DNA from: Nigrospora sphaerica | Lineage: Eukaryota > Ascomycota > Sordariomycetes > Amphisphaeriales > Apiosporaceae | Direction: 5' to 3' | DNA length: 64,000 nucleotides | Assembly (NCBI GenBank): GCA_018287875.1 | Contig: JAGVVL010000022.1 | Coordinates: forward strand, 4,154,001 to 4,218,000 | In this document: one piece after another, positions 20,401 to 31,972 of the stretch | Layout: every line of letters starts with the position of its first letter | Position numbering within the stretch: the stretch's first letter is position 1 | Program-made: the position numbers and the translations under genes | Notes under the pieces: model-generated | Seen by the model: only the letters and a program-made list of their open reading frames with translations | Database searches by the model: none | Told to the model about the DNA's origin: nothing

Positions 20401-22136
20401 GCAGCAGGCAGCATGGTCTTTGCACCGGGAGCATGGCGTTAGTAGGCGAGCACCTAACGCTGCCCAAGTAGGCTTTTGTGTACTTATCCATGTATGACGA
20501 GAAAAGCAGTTCCCATCCAGCCCTGGCACTTTCCTTGGCGACTGCACGACGCGACAATCACGGGCTTAGGCAAGATGTATGCTTGGGCAATGCTGTTCGT
20601 AATTCACGCACGCCTGGCCTTGTGGAGCCCATATGTCAAGAACTGACCCGGGCGGCCGGAGCCCGGACCGGTTGCAGTAGGCCCGGGTTGCGGAGTAACT
20701 TTATTTGGACGAGAATGAGAGCGTTGCGTTGAAGTGCTTGTAAGTCGCCTCTGGGCACTGTAGGGCCGCCATGGTTTCCCGTCACAAGAGTCTTCAGAAT
20801 TGAAGAGCAACTGCTCCCGAGTTCTCGGGAACCAAATCATGAGCCACTCCAAGGGGGGCCATTCCTTCGCTAGCTGGTTAACAAGGGACAGACATATCGC
20901 CAACAGCGGCGTATCCCCAGGGCCGGAATAAAGAAAAGGGGGAGTGACCCATCTCCCGGTTGAAATCCAGAGAAACTTGCTCAGTCCAGCACAGCATATG
21001 GGGGGCGACCCTTCCCCGGGCGTCACACAAAACGACTATAAAAGCCCCGCGATGCTGCCAGTCCTCAAGGGCGGACCGGCGGCACCGGGGACCCGTCAGC
21101 GGTGCCTAGCGAGAGTTTCGGCGTGGAATGATTCGGTACTGAATGTGAGGGGGTCGTAACGTGGTACGAGGGCATGGGGGGAAAGGCGTTGCCAGCCTTG
21201 TACGCCAGCCCAACGAACCGCGGTTGGTGGAGAGATGGTTCCCCTGTCCTCCGCCGACGCTTACCACCAGCTGCCACCTATTTTTTTCCTTTTTTGTCCA
21301 AATTTGGAGGCCGGTCTCGCTTTTGGAAGAGGGCTGCTCACACCGGCGCCGTTCGCCGGTGACACGGGACCGGGCTGTTTATTTAGGTATCAACAACAGG
21401 CGGTTTCGTCATCGACCGCGATGACGGCCTCCCTGTGCTGCCGTCCAAATGATCTCAGCCGTTCCCTCAGCCCTACGGCGTCCCGCCGGGGTCGAGAAAA
21501 TGGGGATCCGAGCCCGGCAGAGTTCAGAGGGGCACCAATCGGCCCGCCATACCCCCGGGAATCGAGATTCTGCCAAACGGGTGTCGTATGCAGATTCAGA
21601 GTGCCCTTTCCCCTCTGCATCGCCGACCGGTCCCCGCGCCACGTTCCCACCGATGGCGGTGTAACGCGGGAGGGTTTCTGGCGTGGGGACGATCCGAAAA
21701 ATGAAGGATACGGCAGAATATCGTGAGATTTTCGCTATAATGATATTGTTTGGTAGGTTTGCGGTAGGTGCGCTTCGTTCTGGAAGCAGCCGTGAAGCGA
21801 TGGAGAAAGTATTGTACACAAATGTAAAAGGTAGGGGCTTCTCCCCCTAAAGGAAACCTGGGTTGCTCTCATATGCAAGGCTGAACCCAATACGATTTCA
21901 GTCTACCTTTCTCCGATATGTCTCGGGTGATACCCCTTTCCTCCCGTGTGCGCCCGGGTTTTCTCATCAACAGGGCCCAGAATCTGTCATCCCTCGCCGC
22001 GTCCCAGATATCGTGCAAGTGCTGGTCGGGCCGGTCAGCAAATGCGGCCTCCCGGTGCCTGTAAAGGGAAGAGTGAACCGTTGCCTTACCTTTTTCTCAA
22101 AATAAGAAGACTCGCAGAAACAAGAGCAAGAAAGGC
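20401..22136. other. Gene-free stretch downstream of vps5
   Basis: About 1.7 kb with only short unconvincing frames on both strands. No repeat or RNA gene recognised. Confidence 0.5.
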
Positions 22137-22268
22137 TCAGCAAGTGGTGCAGGCCGGCTCCACGGCGGGCTCCGGCGCCGCACGGCACGTAACGCACGCC
22201 TCCTCGGCCACGGGGGCGCTGGCGACCACGGTGGCGAGGGCGGCGAAGAGAAGGACGGCTGTCTTCAT
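22137..22268 (-). CDS. Small secreted-type peptide with two CxxC motifs
   Basis: A 43-residue frame, ATG at 22266-22268, TGA at 22137-22139. The first 17-18 residues form a textbook signal peptide (MKTAVLLFAALATVVAS). The mature part is about 25 residues, acidic and Pro/Ala-rich, and has exactly four cysteines arranged as CVTC and CTTC, the last at the C-terminus. Regular intron signals lie just past the stop (GTAAGG near 22090, TTTACAG near 22058), so the transcript may carry a 3'-UTR intron. The gene sits alone in a long gene-poor interval. It could be a small secreted cysteine-rich protein or a metal-binding peptide; there is no homology basis for a function. I rate the coding call fair because of the clean signal peptide and codon pattern. 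Confidence 0.55.
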   Translation of the reverse strand: MKTAVLLFAALATVVASAPVAEEACVTCRAAPEPAVEPACTTC

Positions 22269-24517
22269 GTTGGAGAAGGAAGTACGGCGGGTTGATATTC
22301 TTTAGTGTAATTCCCTTGGGAAAGAGAAAAAAGCTAATGAGAGGGGGATGGAGACGGTGATGCTCGTTCAAGAAGCCCAAGCTCAGTGAGTTGTGTGTCG
22401 ATGAGTTAAAACCCCTCTCCCCCCTTCCTCCTCGACTTCCCAAAAGCCTTCTATTTAACAGTGCCCGTGAGAAGACACGGCATTTGGCCCCCACACGAAA
22501 ATGCCCTTTTCCTTCCCCTTCGCCCGCCCAGCGCCCTCGGTGAGACGGCTGGTGTGACTGACGTTCGGTAGGATGCCCGACGATGGGCCGGCGCGTGCAT
22601 CTCGTGACAGGGGTTTCTCGGTGGCACAGGGGGCGCGGAGGGAAGTGTGCCCCGTGGGGGCCATGTATGCAGGAATCTGAAAGCTCAGCCCTGCCAGGCG
22701 CCGAGGGGCGACTGTGTGCACCTTTTTCCTCGTGCGTCCAATTTATACCCATGTTCGTGCTTAATCGAGCGCCCCTTTGGGGTGGGCTTTGCGTATCACG
22801 CCCGCCTAACTTAGCGTAGACCGAAATGACCGGGGGTTCGGATGAGTCAAGGATCGGGAATCCTCTACAGAGGGGCCTGTCAGCATGCAGGAAATCAAAG
22901 ATTGGGTAACGCGGACTCATGTTCCCAGGCTTTTTCTAGCGTTAGCCATTCGTAATTTATGCCTACCTACCTAGGTATTGACGCGCTGGGGTTCCGGAGC
23001 TCCCGTCATTCTGCACGATGGAAGCGGTACACTCACCCGCCGCGGGTACGGTGTTAAGCGCAACCCTCTTCCCTGTTGCTCCTGTGGAAGCGGCCTGGCA
23101 CTTCGCTTCTCGATCGGAAGCGCACCCGGACAATTCGTTCCCACGAGAAGTGTTGTTCCCGCGCTTCCTCGCCGTGGGGGGTGGTGGAGGGCCCAGACTC
23201 CAGGGATCCGCGGCTGCTTTGTTCCTTGGAGCGGAAGCCCCCGGCGAGATTCTAGGCACGCACAAATAGCGAAGTCCGTCTTGGCCGTCTTCTCCATTCA
23301 TTGCAACAGGTTGTAAACGCCCTCCTCGGCGTCCAATGGGCCCAACTTCCGTCAATACCCGCCTTTTCCCATACCCTCGGTACCCAATCGGCCCACCAGG
23401 GCCGCCACCCCAGGGCTGCATTCAGCTTAACCTCCGGGCTGTCACTGCAGCGCCACCCGTCCACACCGAACAAGGCAGGATTCCCTCCCCTGCCGTTCAG
23501 ACCCCGCATCGCTAAGTGATTCAACAGGCACCGAGTTCATTGGCTTTTCTGCGTTCCGCTTCGGAACTAACCAACCGGCCCCCGTCGACACTCAGCCTGA
23601 GATGCCGTGTGCCTTGTGGCCATGCGGCCGTAAGCAAGTAATCAGAGTACCCCATTCTTGGGTTGGTTCTGTTTTTTAATCAAACCGGACTGCCAATCAG
23701 AGACTTCAAGGGTCCCAGGGGGCGTCACGGCTATGTGCAGGGCTGTCGGATTGATCGGTCATGAGGGTGTCTGTCGCACCAATAGAGAAAGTGATGGGTG
23801 GGGGGCTACTCATCAGGTCCGGTAGAGGCTGGGAGCAGAGGATGGGCTTTTGATGGCAAGGTCTGGTATGGGCTCGCCGCACATTATTCGGCCACTCGGG
23901 TATTCCAAAAGAAGCTTACCCAAGCATGTTTGCTCGCAGTCTTGTGACTCGGTGGTTTCTAAAAATAAAAGCGATTTTCATGACTTCCAGTATCACACTG
24001 TAGACGCGAATAACCGCAGCCCCCTCATCATCCAGGGTGCCGAAGCGCGGGTTCCCAACGGCCTTCATGACTAGCTGATGCTTCCTGGCTCATTCATGTC
24101 CTACCAGAAGAATGAATTCTTATCTGAACCTTCGACGGGACGTGAACTCAGCGGTAAACGGCTTGTTCCAGCACCGATACGTCGTACGGCAAGCGTGCAG
24201 CTAAAAGGCTCCCTGACTTCCGGCAAGTTTCTGGCCAACCTGTCTTTCACCATAAAAAATGCTTCTCATTGTCATCATTCTTTGGGGAAGAAAATTGAAT
24301 TTTTGGCTTCACTGGTTTGACTTTTGTCGAATAGCGTTTAATTCCGCAGTCCTACAACAAGACTTGGCCGCTGGTCCACAACTTGTGATCCCAAAGCAGA
24401 ACATTGTTGCGGCTCTTGATAAAAGAATTCAGGTTACCTCATAACCTTCTTCTTCGGAATCATAACATGCCATAACTCATTCCGGCTGTGTTCATCAACA
24501 AAAATAACGTATTCCGA
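22269..24517. other. Gene-free stretch
   Basis: About 2.2 kb with several short frames of no recognisable family. The part next to 22268 should contain the small-peptide promoter. Nothing repetitive seen. Confidence 0.5.
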
Positions 24518-24721
24518 TCACTCGTCCAGGTCCATAATATCTCCCTCCAGCGTCATCTTCTGCACTCCTCTGGTGAGCCTGGCCTCGTCATTCTCGTCAG
24601 CCTCTTTAAACACGTTTTTCACTTTGGCCTTCTTGGTCTCTTCGTGATTATTGACGGCCGGTGCGTCATCATCCGTGCCATCGCCATCCGAGACGAATCC
24701 ACTGACGGTGCCCGCCGTCTC
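24518..24721 (-). pseudogene. Orphan acidic coding-like fragment (possible last exon)
   Basis: On the minus strand 67 codons read as a protein-like acidic/lysine-rich tail. It contains DGDGTDDDAPAVNNHEETKK and QKMTLEGDIMDLDE and ends in TGA at 24518-24520. The frame is preceded by TAG, which would also serve as a splice acceptor (CTCGCTAG). I could not find upstream exons, and the sequence on that side turns AT-rich. It may be the last exon of an unresolved gene or the remnant of a truncated one. Family not recognised. Confidence 0.3.
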
Positions 24722-25026
24722 CTAGCGAGCGGGTAACTAGAAATATCAGCGCGCTGCGGCTCTTTGGCCAACAGACACTGAAACGGAATCGTCGAATATA
24801 ATAAGCAGAATTCAAACATTAGACCTAATGTACATGATATGGTACAGCAGAAAACGGCCCCTCATGCCCAGCGATGCAAATCTTGGCCGATCATGTTTGG
24901 GTCGCCATATTGTTCGGCAAAGTATCCAAACCTGACTCCGTCCGGAGTCTCTGGATAGGGCGCGGGGACGTTATACGGCTTCCTGGCCATCACAACATGT
25001 CTGGGGTCCGTCAGTGAAACCGGGCA

Positions 25027-26182
25027 TCAGAGTGGAGCACGCCGCGCCGAGATGGGGAATTTGGGTAGGGGGGCAATATCACATATCACATACATGGGCA
25101 GGTACCAGTGTATATCGGTCCTCTTCACGTCGGCGGTGAAGCGGGCCTTGAGGTCGGCGACCTCGTCGTCACGCAGGCCCGAGGCGCGCAGGAGCTTGGT
25201 GAAGGCTTCGGCGGCGGCGAGGAGGAGGACAACGACGTAGCGGCCGACGTGGCGCATCTTGGGGTCGCGGGGCCAGGGCCCGCAGCCGGCGCTGAAGCGG
25301 ACCTCCTGGACGTCGACGTAGCCGACCTGCTCGAGGGCGTCGCGGAAGCGCTGGGCCTTGAGCAGGTCGTGGCCGCAGGCGGCGGCGCCGGCGGCGACGC
25401 GCGCGAAGAACTCGGGGATCGCCGTCCCCACCATGGTGGCGTCGACGCACTGCGGCTCCCACACCGTGTCCTGCAGCTCGATCCAGCCGCCCGGGCTCGT
25501 GTGCGCGTAGCTCTTGCGCAGCACCGCCTCAAAGTCGTGGAAGCACGCCCCGACGTCCCGCAGGTGGATCAGGTCGAACGGCTCCTCGTACCACCAGGCC
25601 TCTCGCTCCGAGTCCTGCGGGAGGAAGATGCAGTTTTCGGTGCGCGGGGGCGGCTGGATGGTGCTGGTGTCGGTGGCGAAGACGACGGAGTGGGGATTCT
25701 GCTCTGCGAACTCGAGGGCCCAGATGCCGGTGCCTGGACCGAAGCGACGTCAGTTTCGCGTCCTTGGTGGTTCATCCGGTTTTGCCTACCAGTGGCAATG
25801 TCGAGAACACGCCGAGGGGCCTTCTCGAAGGGCGCGAGCGTCAGGCGCCCATCTAAGAGCAGCTTGTAGCAGTGGTGCGACATATCCAAGCGGTCCTGCT
25901 CCTCGCCGTCGATGGGCAGACTGTATCCTGTGTAAGTCAAAAGGGGGGCGACGATCAGCACAAACAAGATCCAGCGCAGGCACGAGCGCGCATGTACCCA
26001 CTGCCCGGCATAGAACCCTGATACATCCGCCCGCCCTCTTCGATGGGGATGGCTAAGGTGTCGGGGTTGGTGCAGCCGCTCATGCGGCGGCCATCGGGGC
26101 TCGGCCCGCCGTCGCTGGACACCGGATCCCATTGGCCGGGGTCGAAAGCCTGGGTTTGAAATGCATACTGGCCGTTAGACAT
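25027..26182 (-). CDS. LaeA-like SAM-dependent methyltransferase
   Basis: Three exons on the minus strand: 26182-26002, 25927-25790 and 25733-25027, giving 341 residues. Introns are 74 nt (donor GTGGGT) and 56 nt (donor GTAGGC). Splicing gives the family pattern GRYSLPIDGEEQDRLD, then motif I VLDIATGTGIWALEFA (101-116), split by intron 2 after the first Gly codon base. The DLIHLRDVGACFHD block (160-173) and SPGGWIELQD (186-195) follow. This is the class I fold shared by LaeA and other fungal methyltransferases of secondary metabolism and development. Residues 200-341 form the usual C-terminal part. LaeA itself is nuclear, but most paralogues like this have no assigned substrate. Both splice choices are phase-consistent and keep the SAM motif. 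Confidence 0.88.
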
Positions 26183-26923
26183 GGCGCCTTGGTTCCCGGC
26201 GCGCTGCTTCTTGGGTGACAGGTCTCTCGTGCCTGGCCGCGTCCCCCGGGATTCTGGGAAGGGCGACAGGTAGGCTGTTTGGCGCAACCCGGCTGCTTCC
26301 AGATGTGTGACTGACAACAACGACGGGCGCAAAATGCCCAGCAACAGACAAAAAAGCGCTACACCATCACACTGGAAGAAACTGGGTTGAACATTTCTCT
26401 CCTACCAGGCCCTTCGAGGAGGGGTTTTGTTCACCAGCAGTAGCCCCGTCGTGCCCCCGCCCTCCCCAGCAGGCCCGACAACTCCGACAAGCAGCCTGGA
26501 AGCGTCTCCCTCGCTTGGGATATGGGGCGTGGGGGCGGCGACGCCTGATAGGCCTTCCGGTGTTGCGCCCCCCCCCCGGCACGCAGCGCCTGCTGCACGT
26601 TAAAACTAAGATTGCACCACTCAATAAAACGCACGACGGTGGGGGATCGGATGGTGGTCAGCATGGTACATCCCTGCAGCCCGCCGGGGTCCATCGTGCG
26701 ACGTCTTGTGACTGGATCGTCCAGACGAGGAATTCATCCTGCGCCTTCGGGGGACTTGACAATCTTATCCGTCGTCGCATTCCCGCAGACCTCGGCCCGG
26801 AAGCTATCATGCGGCTCCCCTTCCCTTCGCTTGGGTATATCCGTGTTTATCGAGATAGTGGGGCCTTGGTCGCGCGCCGAGTCCGCCGCCGAGTGTATTA
26901 ATCATCAAACGTCGTGACCTGCG
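26183..26923. other. Upstream region of the methyltransferase
   Basis: No gene recognised. A C-run near 26569 and short frames only. It should hold the methyltransferase promoter. Confidence 0.45.
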
Positions 26924-27247
26924 CTACTCTGCCTTCTCCCGGACGGTCTGGTCTTTCAAAATCAATCCCACGCCATAGACATACACCCGTGCGAAGAAAA
27001 TGACGCTGATAAGACTGCTGAAAGCAAGGCAGAAAGACGCCAACGTTACCACGATGTTGACGATAACAGAATTCGGGTCACCCACAGGACACCCACATCA
27101 CGATAGCTACTGCTGTCGCCATAGGAAGCAAATATGTCTACACGGAAGCACGTCGGGTTTGTGGCAATCACTACTCGATGATTTGCCCGCGGCGACAAAG
27201 AGCGGACCGAAGCACAACATAATACCTATGGATCCCAACAGGCTCAT
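26924..27247 (-). other. Coding-like remnant with hydrophobic segments
   Basis: Two short minus-strand frames in the same phase look like membrane-protein code. The first starts at an ATG (27245-27247) with MSLLGSIGIMLCFGPLFVAA. The second, 27097-26924, contains VIVNIVVTLASFCLAFSSL and FFARVYVYGVGLIL and ends in TAG. Two in-frame stops (27107-27109 and 27098-27100) separate them, and I could not place a convincing intron that removes both. It may be a small two-span protein with an unresolved intron or a decayed membrane-protein gene; the second part vaguely resembles the first helix of PTH11-type receptors. Confidence 0.25.
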
Positions 27248-29251
27248 AAATTGTGGATTTTGGCGCCGACCCACTAGTACAAGCTTACCATGAATGAAAC
27301 CTCTAAATATAAGCTCTAGCTATAGCCAAATTCTGTACTTCTCATGTGGCGCAGGTACTCTTCAGCCTCCTGACCTTAATACGCACCCACCTATTGACCT
27401 CTTTAAGGTTTAACCAAAAAACAAAAATTATGAGCCTATTGGGATACTGCGATGCGAGGTCGACGCTTGCAGGCCTAAATGAAATGAGAGTCTGCGACTG
27501 AGGAGAATGTGACAAGGGACCCTAACCGCCCTATTTTCCAAGCATTCAGGTTCACGCTTGCCATCGCCTAACTGTGACTGTGAAGTGAACCCGACTGCTC
27601 AGTATCTTCAGGTCGAACGAACCGCCGTACGTATTGGGGTTGTCTAGAAACGAGAACAACGCCCACATAAGAGCGATACCAAAGGGCTTTTGCAAACAAC
27701 ATATCCGGGGCTGCCCTAAGTCCATCTTTGGTATATTTGAGCGTCGTTCTACAAAGGACTGTGTAATTATTCCTCAAAGCTTCAAGTCCTATAAGGCTGT
27801 TGTGGAGCACATCGACGGCGGGACAAAGCCCTGAGCACGCTACGTTGTGGTAGGCCTCGAGGCGCCCATGACCAAACCGATTTCACGGCCTGGATGTGGC
27901 CATCGTGTGTCCTGCTGGAACGCATTTGCGAGAATGCATGCAGGGTGAGACGGCTAGGGGGATTGGTCGAACCGAGCACGTGGAAGGCGGCGACCACCTT
28001 CGCAGGCGGTCTCTAAATCATGAAGCAACTCGCAGCCAACAATAAGCGTAAATTCCATCGTAAAGTTAGACGGCACACTGCCGGTTTTATGCGTATTGCC
28101 TCGGTACAGTAGCATTACCTCTGGCCTCCAGTAGCATGGATGCCTGGCTTCCTCACATAAGTAGTCTTGTGGAGTTCGCAGTCGCGTGTGGTGGGCTTTC
28201 TCATGAACGGGCTGCCGAATGAGGGAATGAGGCTGCTGGAAGAGATGCCAGGGCTAATTGTCCTATCAGTGCGTTGCCTGACTACCTCTAGGCAGGTACT
28301 CAAGCGAGACACAGGTATGGGAAAGTACTGAAGTATCTGTGGGCGTGTGGAAGTAGTCCATCCTAGAAGCGGGAGTTTAGAGCTTCGTTCCTTACTTCAA
28401 AGTGCACGGTACCATGTGGGGCCGTGGCTTTTCGCCGCCCGGAAGCGGTGTCGACCCTAAAAGCCCGGCCTCGACGTCCCGACCCGAGATCTAACCGACC
28501 TTGAAGGGGCCATGTGGCCGAGCCCAGCCTAGCCAGTTCGCCCGAAGAGCGCCAGGTCAGGGCCCTGATGGGGAAGGGGCGCACGTGCGATCGCCGCTGC
28601 CAGGACGCACATGACGGGATACCCATATGCCCGCATCGCGAACGTCGAGGTCGAGGAGCCACGCCCACACGCCCACACGCCCACACGCCACTGACACCAC
28701 CGTGCTTCTGCCCTCGGCGAGAACAAGCATTGTCCCTACCCGCCAAGAGGACCGACGCGGATACCGGCAAATGTGGCGATGGTCAATGGCCCCGCGCGTC
28801 TTCTAGCTCCACCCCCAAGACATCGCGTGGAGTGCGAGTCTTGGCCCTGACGCAACCTCTTGCTACGCTTCGCAATGCCCCCGGCACCACCCTAATAAGC
28901 AACCCGGCAGCACAAACTCGGCCATCGGCAAAGCATCGAGTTCTCTGTCGCCTGTTTCCACCGTGGCCACGGCCCCGTACACGTTAGCGCACACCTTCAT
29001 CTCCCCGTACCCATTTTATATCGTGGAGGGCACCAACGAGTGGGATGGTGCGGCTTACATCTGTCTGCCCTGGCGTTTTTTAAAGATGGCGCCGCCGCGA
29101 ACTCCCCGAGCCCAACAAGGGACGTCCTCGGTGGCTGTTGCTTCTGACTGCCTCGTTGTTTCTTCTTCTTTCCCCTTGCCCACCCCATCTCCTGCATGTG
29201 TGTTCGTGTGGACCGCGAGAATACCTTCCTTCCCCCCCCGCACCGCGTACC
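27248..29251. other. Intergenic region upstream of the SLC6 gene
   Basis: No confident gene in 2.0 kb. It includes a short tandem repeat of CGCCCACA (about 28663-28689). The last 200 bp before the ATG is C/T-rich, as in a fungal leader. Confidence 0.5.
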
Positions 29252-31330
29252 ATGATGCTGCAGAAGCTCAAAAGCGCCAGCCTCTGGCTGATGCCCGAGC
29301 CGCAGAAGTCGGCCGACGGGCGCGACCAGTGGCCGTCACGGGCCGCCTTCCTACTCGCCGCCATGGGTGGGTGCGCGGGTCAGGGCAACCTGTTGCGCTA
29401 CCCGTCCGTCGTTTATAACAACCATGGCCTGCAGTGGTTCATCCCCTACCTGCTAGCCGTCTTCATTGTCGCCATCCCCGCCCTGATCCTCGAGATCTCC
29501 ATCGGCCAGGCCTACCGCGGCGGCACCGTCATCGCCTTTAACAACATCCACGGCCGCCTCAAAGGCGTGGGACTCGGTCCCGTCTTCGTTAGCTTCATCG
29601 TCGTCCAGTACTTCACGGTGAACCTGGCGTGGATAATGAACTACTTCCGGAACTCCTTCAAAAGCCCGCTGCCCTGGGAGAACCGCCTCGATGAGTTCTA
29701 CATGGGCGACGTCGTGGCGAACCCCGACCCCGATTTTGGCAGCTTGACGGCTGGGAACGCCGCCGTGGCCCAGTACACCGGCTACCCCCACATCGCCCTG
29801 TTGGGCGAGACGGTCGGCTGGAGCGTCTTCATCTGGTTCCTGATCTGGTTCTCCATCTTCCGCGGCGTCGGGATGACCGGCCGCGTTGTCTACTTCACCA
29901 TGGGCCTGCCCATCGTGACCACCATCGTCCTGGTCGGCCGTTCCCTGTCGCTGCCCAATGCGAGCGAGGGCGTGAAGCTGTTCTGGGCCACTTGGCGCGG
30001 CTCGGAACTGGCGTCGGGCACCGTCTGGCAGACTGCTGTCGGTCAGGTCTTTTTCTCCACCGGCATCGGTTTCGGCTACTTCACCTCGTACGCCTCGTAC
30101 AATGCCAAGCACTCCAACGCCGTCATGGACGCCATCCTCATCTGCGGCAGCAACGTGCTGTTCGAGAACTTTGCCGCCTTTGCCATCTACGGCGTCGTCG
30201 GCTTCCTCGAGAAGTGGCCCGCGCCCGGCGAGCGTCTGGGCGCCTTCACCGTCGGCTTCCTGACCCTGCCTGAGGCCGTCCTCCAGATGCCCGGCGCCAA
30301 CTTCTGGGCCGTGCTCCTCTTCTTCACCTTGGTGGTCCTGGGATTCAGCTCCGCCTTTGTGATGCTGGATGCTACCGCCACCCTCATCTGCGATGCGGGG
30401 GTGAAGTGGTCGCGCCCGACCGTCGTGACAGGCCTGACCATCCTTTGCTTTCTTCTTTGCCTTCCGTACTGCACCGAGTTTGGCTACTACCTGTTGGACG
30501 GCATTGATCGTTGGGTCAACAACGTGGCCCTGATTTTTGTCGTGTGGACTGAGGTTGTCAGCGCCACCACGATATACCGCTGGAATGACGTCGCCCATCA
30601 AGTTGGCAGCATGCCTTTCTACATCTACAACACGGGCTATCTCGCTGCTCAGATTGTGGGCATTGCTGTAGCCCATGGGTCTGGGCATCCCGGAATTGGC
30701 GCCGGCGTCGGCTTCGGCCTCTTCATTGGCGGCTCCATCGTGGCGGTCCTCATGTCGAAGACGCCCACTGTCCATGCCGCAGGCCCTTTCGGCAGGAATA
30801 AGTTACTGGCCAAGTTCTGGTACCTTGCCTTTTATTCGGTATGCAAGCCCGTCGTTTTTCTTCGAAAAAAACTCTGTCTAACTTCGGGCCAGGGTAACCA
30901 ACTGCGTCGTGACCTCAACGTGGTGGTCGGACAGGGGCGCAACTGGCGCATCCCTTTCTTCATGCCCGTGCTCCTGCGTTACATCAGCGGGCCGATCCTC
31001 GCCATCATCTTCAGCTTCGCGTACCCCGAGTTCTACACGCTGCGGTACGACCCGCTCATGATCGCGGGTTTCACCCTCGCCCACCTGGGCTTGCTGATGA
31101 TCCTCCTCGGCTTCGTCATGCCCCGTTACTACGACGTCTTCGTTCCTGCCGAACGCCGCGCCGAGGGCACCGGCCGCACCGTCGCCGGCGTACCCAGAGA
31201 GCCCGATGCCACCCCGGCCCACCTTCCCAGCGACGACGTCGTATCGCGCGAGGAAGAAGGCGTCGCGAAGGAGGAGCGCAGTCACAAAGGCGGACGCAGG
31301 CGTACTGACAGGGTGGCGGCCGCGCATTGA
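29252..31330 (+). CDS. SLC6-family (sodium:neurotransmitter symporter) transporter
   Basis: Two exons, 29252-30838 and 30893-31330, 674 residues. The ATG at 29252 begins MMLQKLKSASLW just before the conserved DGRDQWPSR. The first helix carries the family motif GGCAGQGNLLRYPSVVYNN, with the unwound Gly-rich part that binds substrate and ions; about twelve hydrophobic spans follow. The 54-nt intron (30839-30892; GTATGC to CCAG, with TCTAAC branch) has no in-frame stop, but its removal restores the family sequence YSGNQLRRDLNVVVGQG. SLC6 proteins import amino acids or related amines with Na+ at the plasma membrane; the fungal substrates are mostly unknown. The C-terminal tail (about 620-674) is charged and cytosolic. 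Confidence 0.92.
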   Translation: MMLQKLKSASLWLMPEPQKSADGRDQWPSRAAFLLAAMGGCAGQGNLLRYPSVVYNNHGLQWFIPYLLAVFIVAIPALILEISIGQAYRGGTVIAFNNIHGRLKGVGLGPVFVSFIVVQYFTVNLAWIMNYFRNSFKSPLPWENRLDEFYMGDVVANPDPDFGSLTAGNAAVAQYTGYPHIALLGETVGWSVFIWFLIWFSIFRGVGMTGRVVYFTMGLPIVTTIVLVGRSLSLPNASEGVKLFWATWRGSELASGTVWQTAVGQVFFSTGIGFGYFTSYASYNAKHSNAVMDAILICGSNVLFENFAAFAIYGVVGFLEKWPAPGERLGAFTVGFLTLPEAVLQMPGANFWAVLLFFTLVVLGFSSAFVMLDATATLICDAGVKWSRPTVVTGLTILCFLLCLPYCTEFGYYLLDGIDRWVNNVALIFVVWTEVVSATTIYRWNDVAHQVGSMPFYIYNTGYLAAQIVGIAVAHGSGHPGIGAGVGFGLFIGGSIVAVLMSKTPTVHAAGPFGRNKLLAKFWYLAFYSVCKPVVFLRKKLCLTSGQGNQLRRDLNVVVGQGRNWRIPFFMPVLLRYISGPILAIIFSFAYPEFYTLRYDPLMIAGFTLAHLGLLMILLGFVMPRYYDVFVPAERRAEGTGRTVAGVPREPDATPAHLPSDDVVSREEEGVAKEERSHKGGRRRTDRVAAAH

Positions 31331-31972
31331 AATGTGACGAGTGTGTGTCTTTGCGTGTGTGACTCTCTGACACCTGTAGTGGGCGGGCGTTCTGTGCGAC
31401 AGGCGCTATGGCGACGGGTGACGACGATTTTCCATGCCTGCTTTTCCTTTTCCGTCCCCTTTTGCCTGCGGTCTCTTTCCTCTTCCGGGTATAGCTGCAG
31501 TGAATCACCATGGCCCGCTTGTGTTTCGTGTCCGCTCCGGCGGATGTAGGCTGGCATCTGTTTTCACCAGGGCCGACGGTCTTCCCCAAGAACCCTTTAT
31601 CACGCTCGTGTCGAAGCCATTTCGACCTCCCAAAGCTAGCAGGTGTTCCTGCTGTTCTGCCGCCTGCATACTCTTCTGTCCTTATATTGAAGGTGCAGAT
31701 TCTCATGCCATCGCAAGACGTCCATTGGAAACCTTTGGTGGATGGCACGCATTGGTCACTGACTTCTCAACTCGTACCAGGTACCAGCTAGAGGCCGAAC
31801 GCTTGTGAGGATGGTCTCGCGCAGAAATACCCCGTGGCCACTGGATACCGGACGGGCTATGGGCATCAAAGTTCCTCCTGTCTAGACGGGTGACAAGAAT
31901 TTTTCCAGCCGCACTATCCCATACCGAGGTGCGATGATCGCTACATTACTACTTGTCAGGAGTGGAACACGC
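31331..31972. other. Intergenic between convergent SLC6 and P450 genes
   Basis: No gene recognised; likely the two 3' ends. Confidence 0.55.

Noticed and set aside
28514..28987. 157-codon plus-strand frame before the SLC6 gene
   Set aside because: Starts only at GTG, Arg/Pro/Thr-rich shadow-like composition, no motif.
29453..30775. Minus-strand open frame of about 440 codons
   Set aside because: Antisense to the SLC6 transporter, which has clear family motifs; the frame is Gly/Asp/His-rich shadow.
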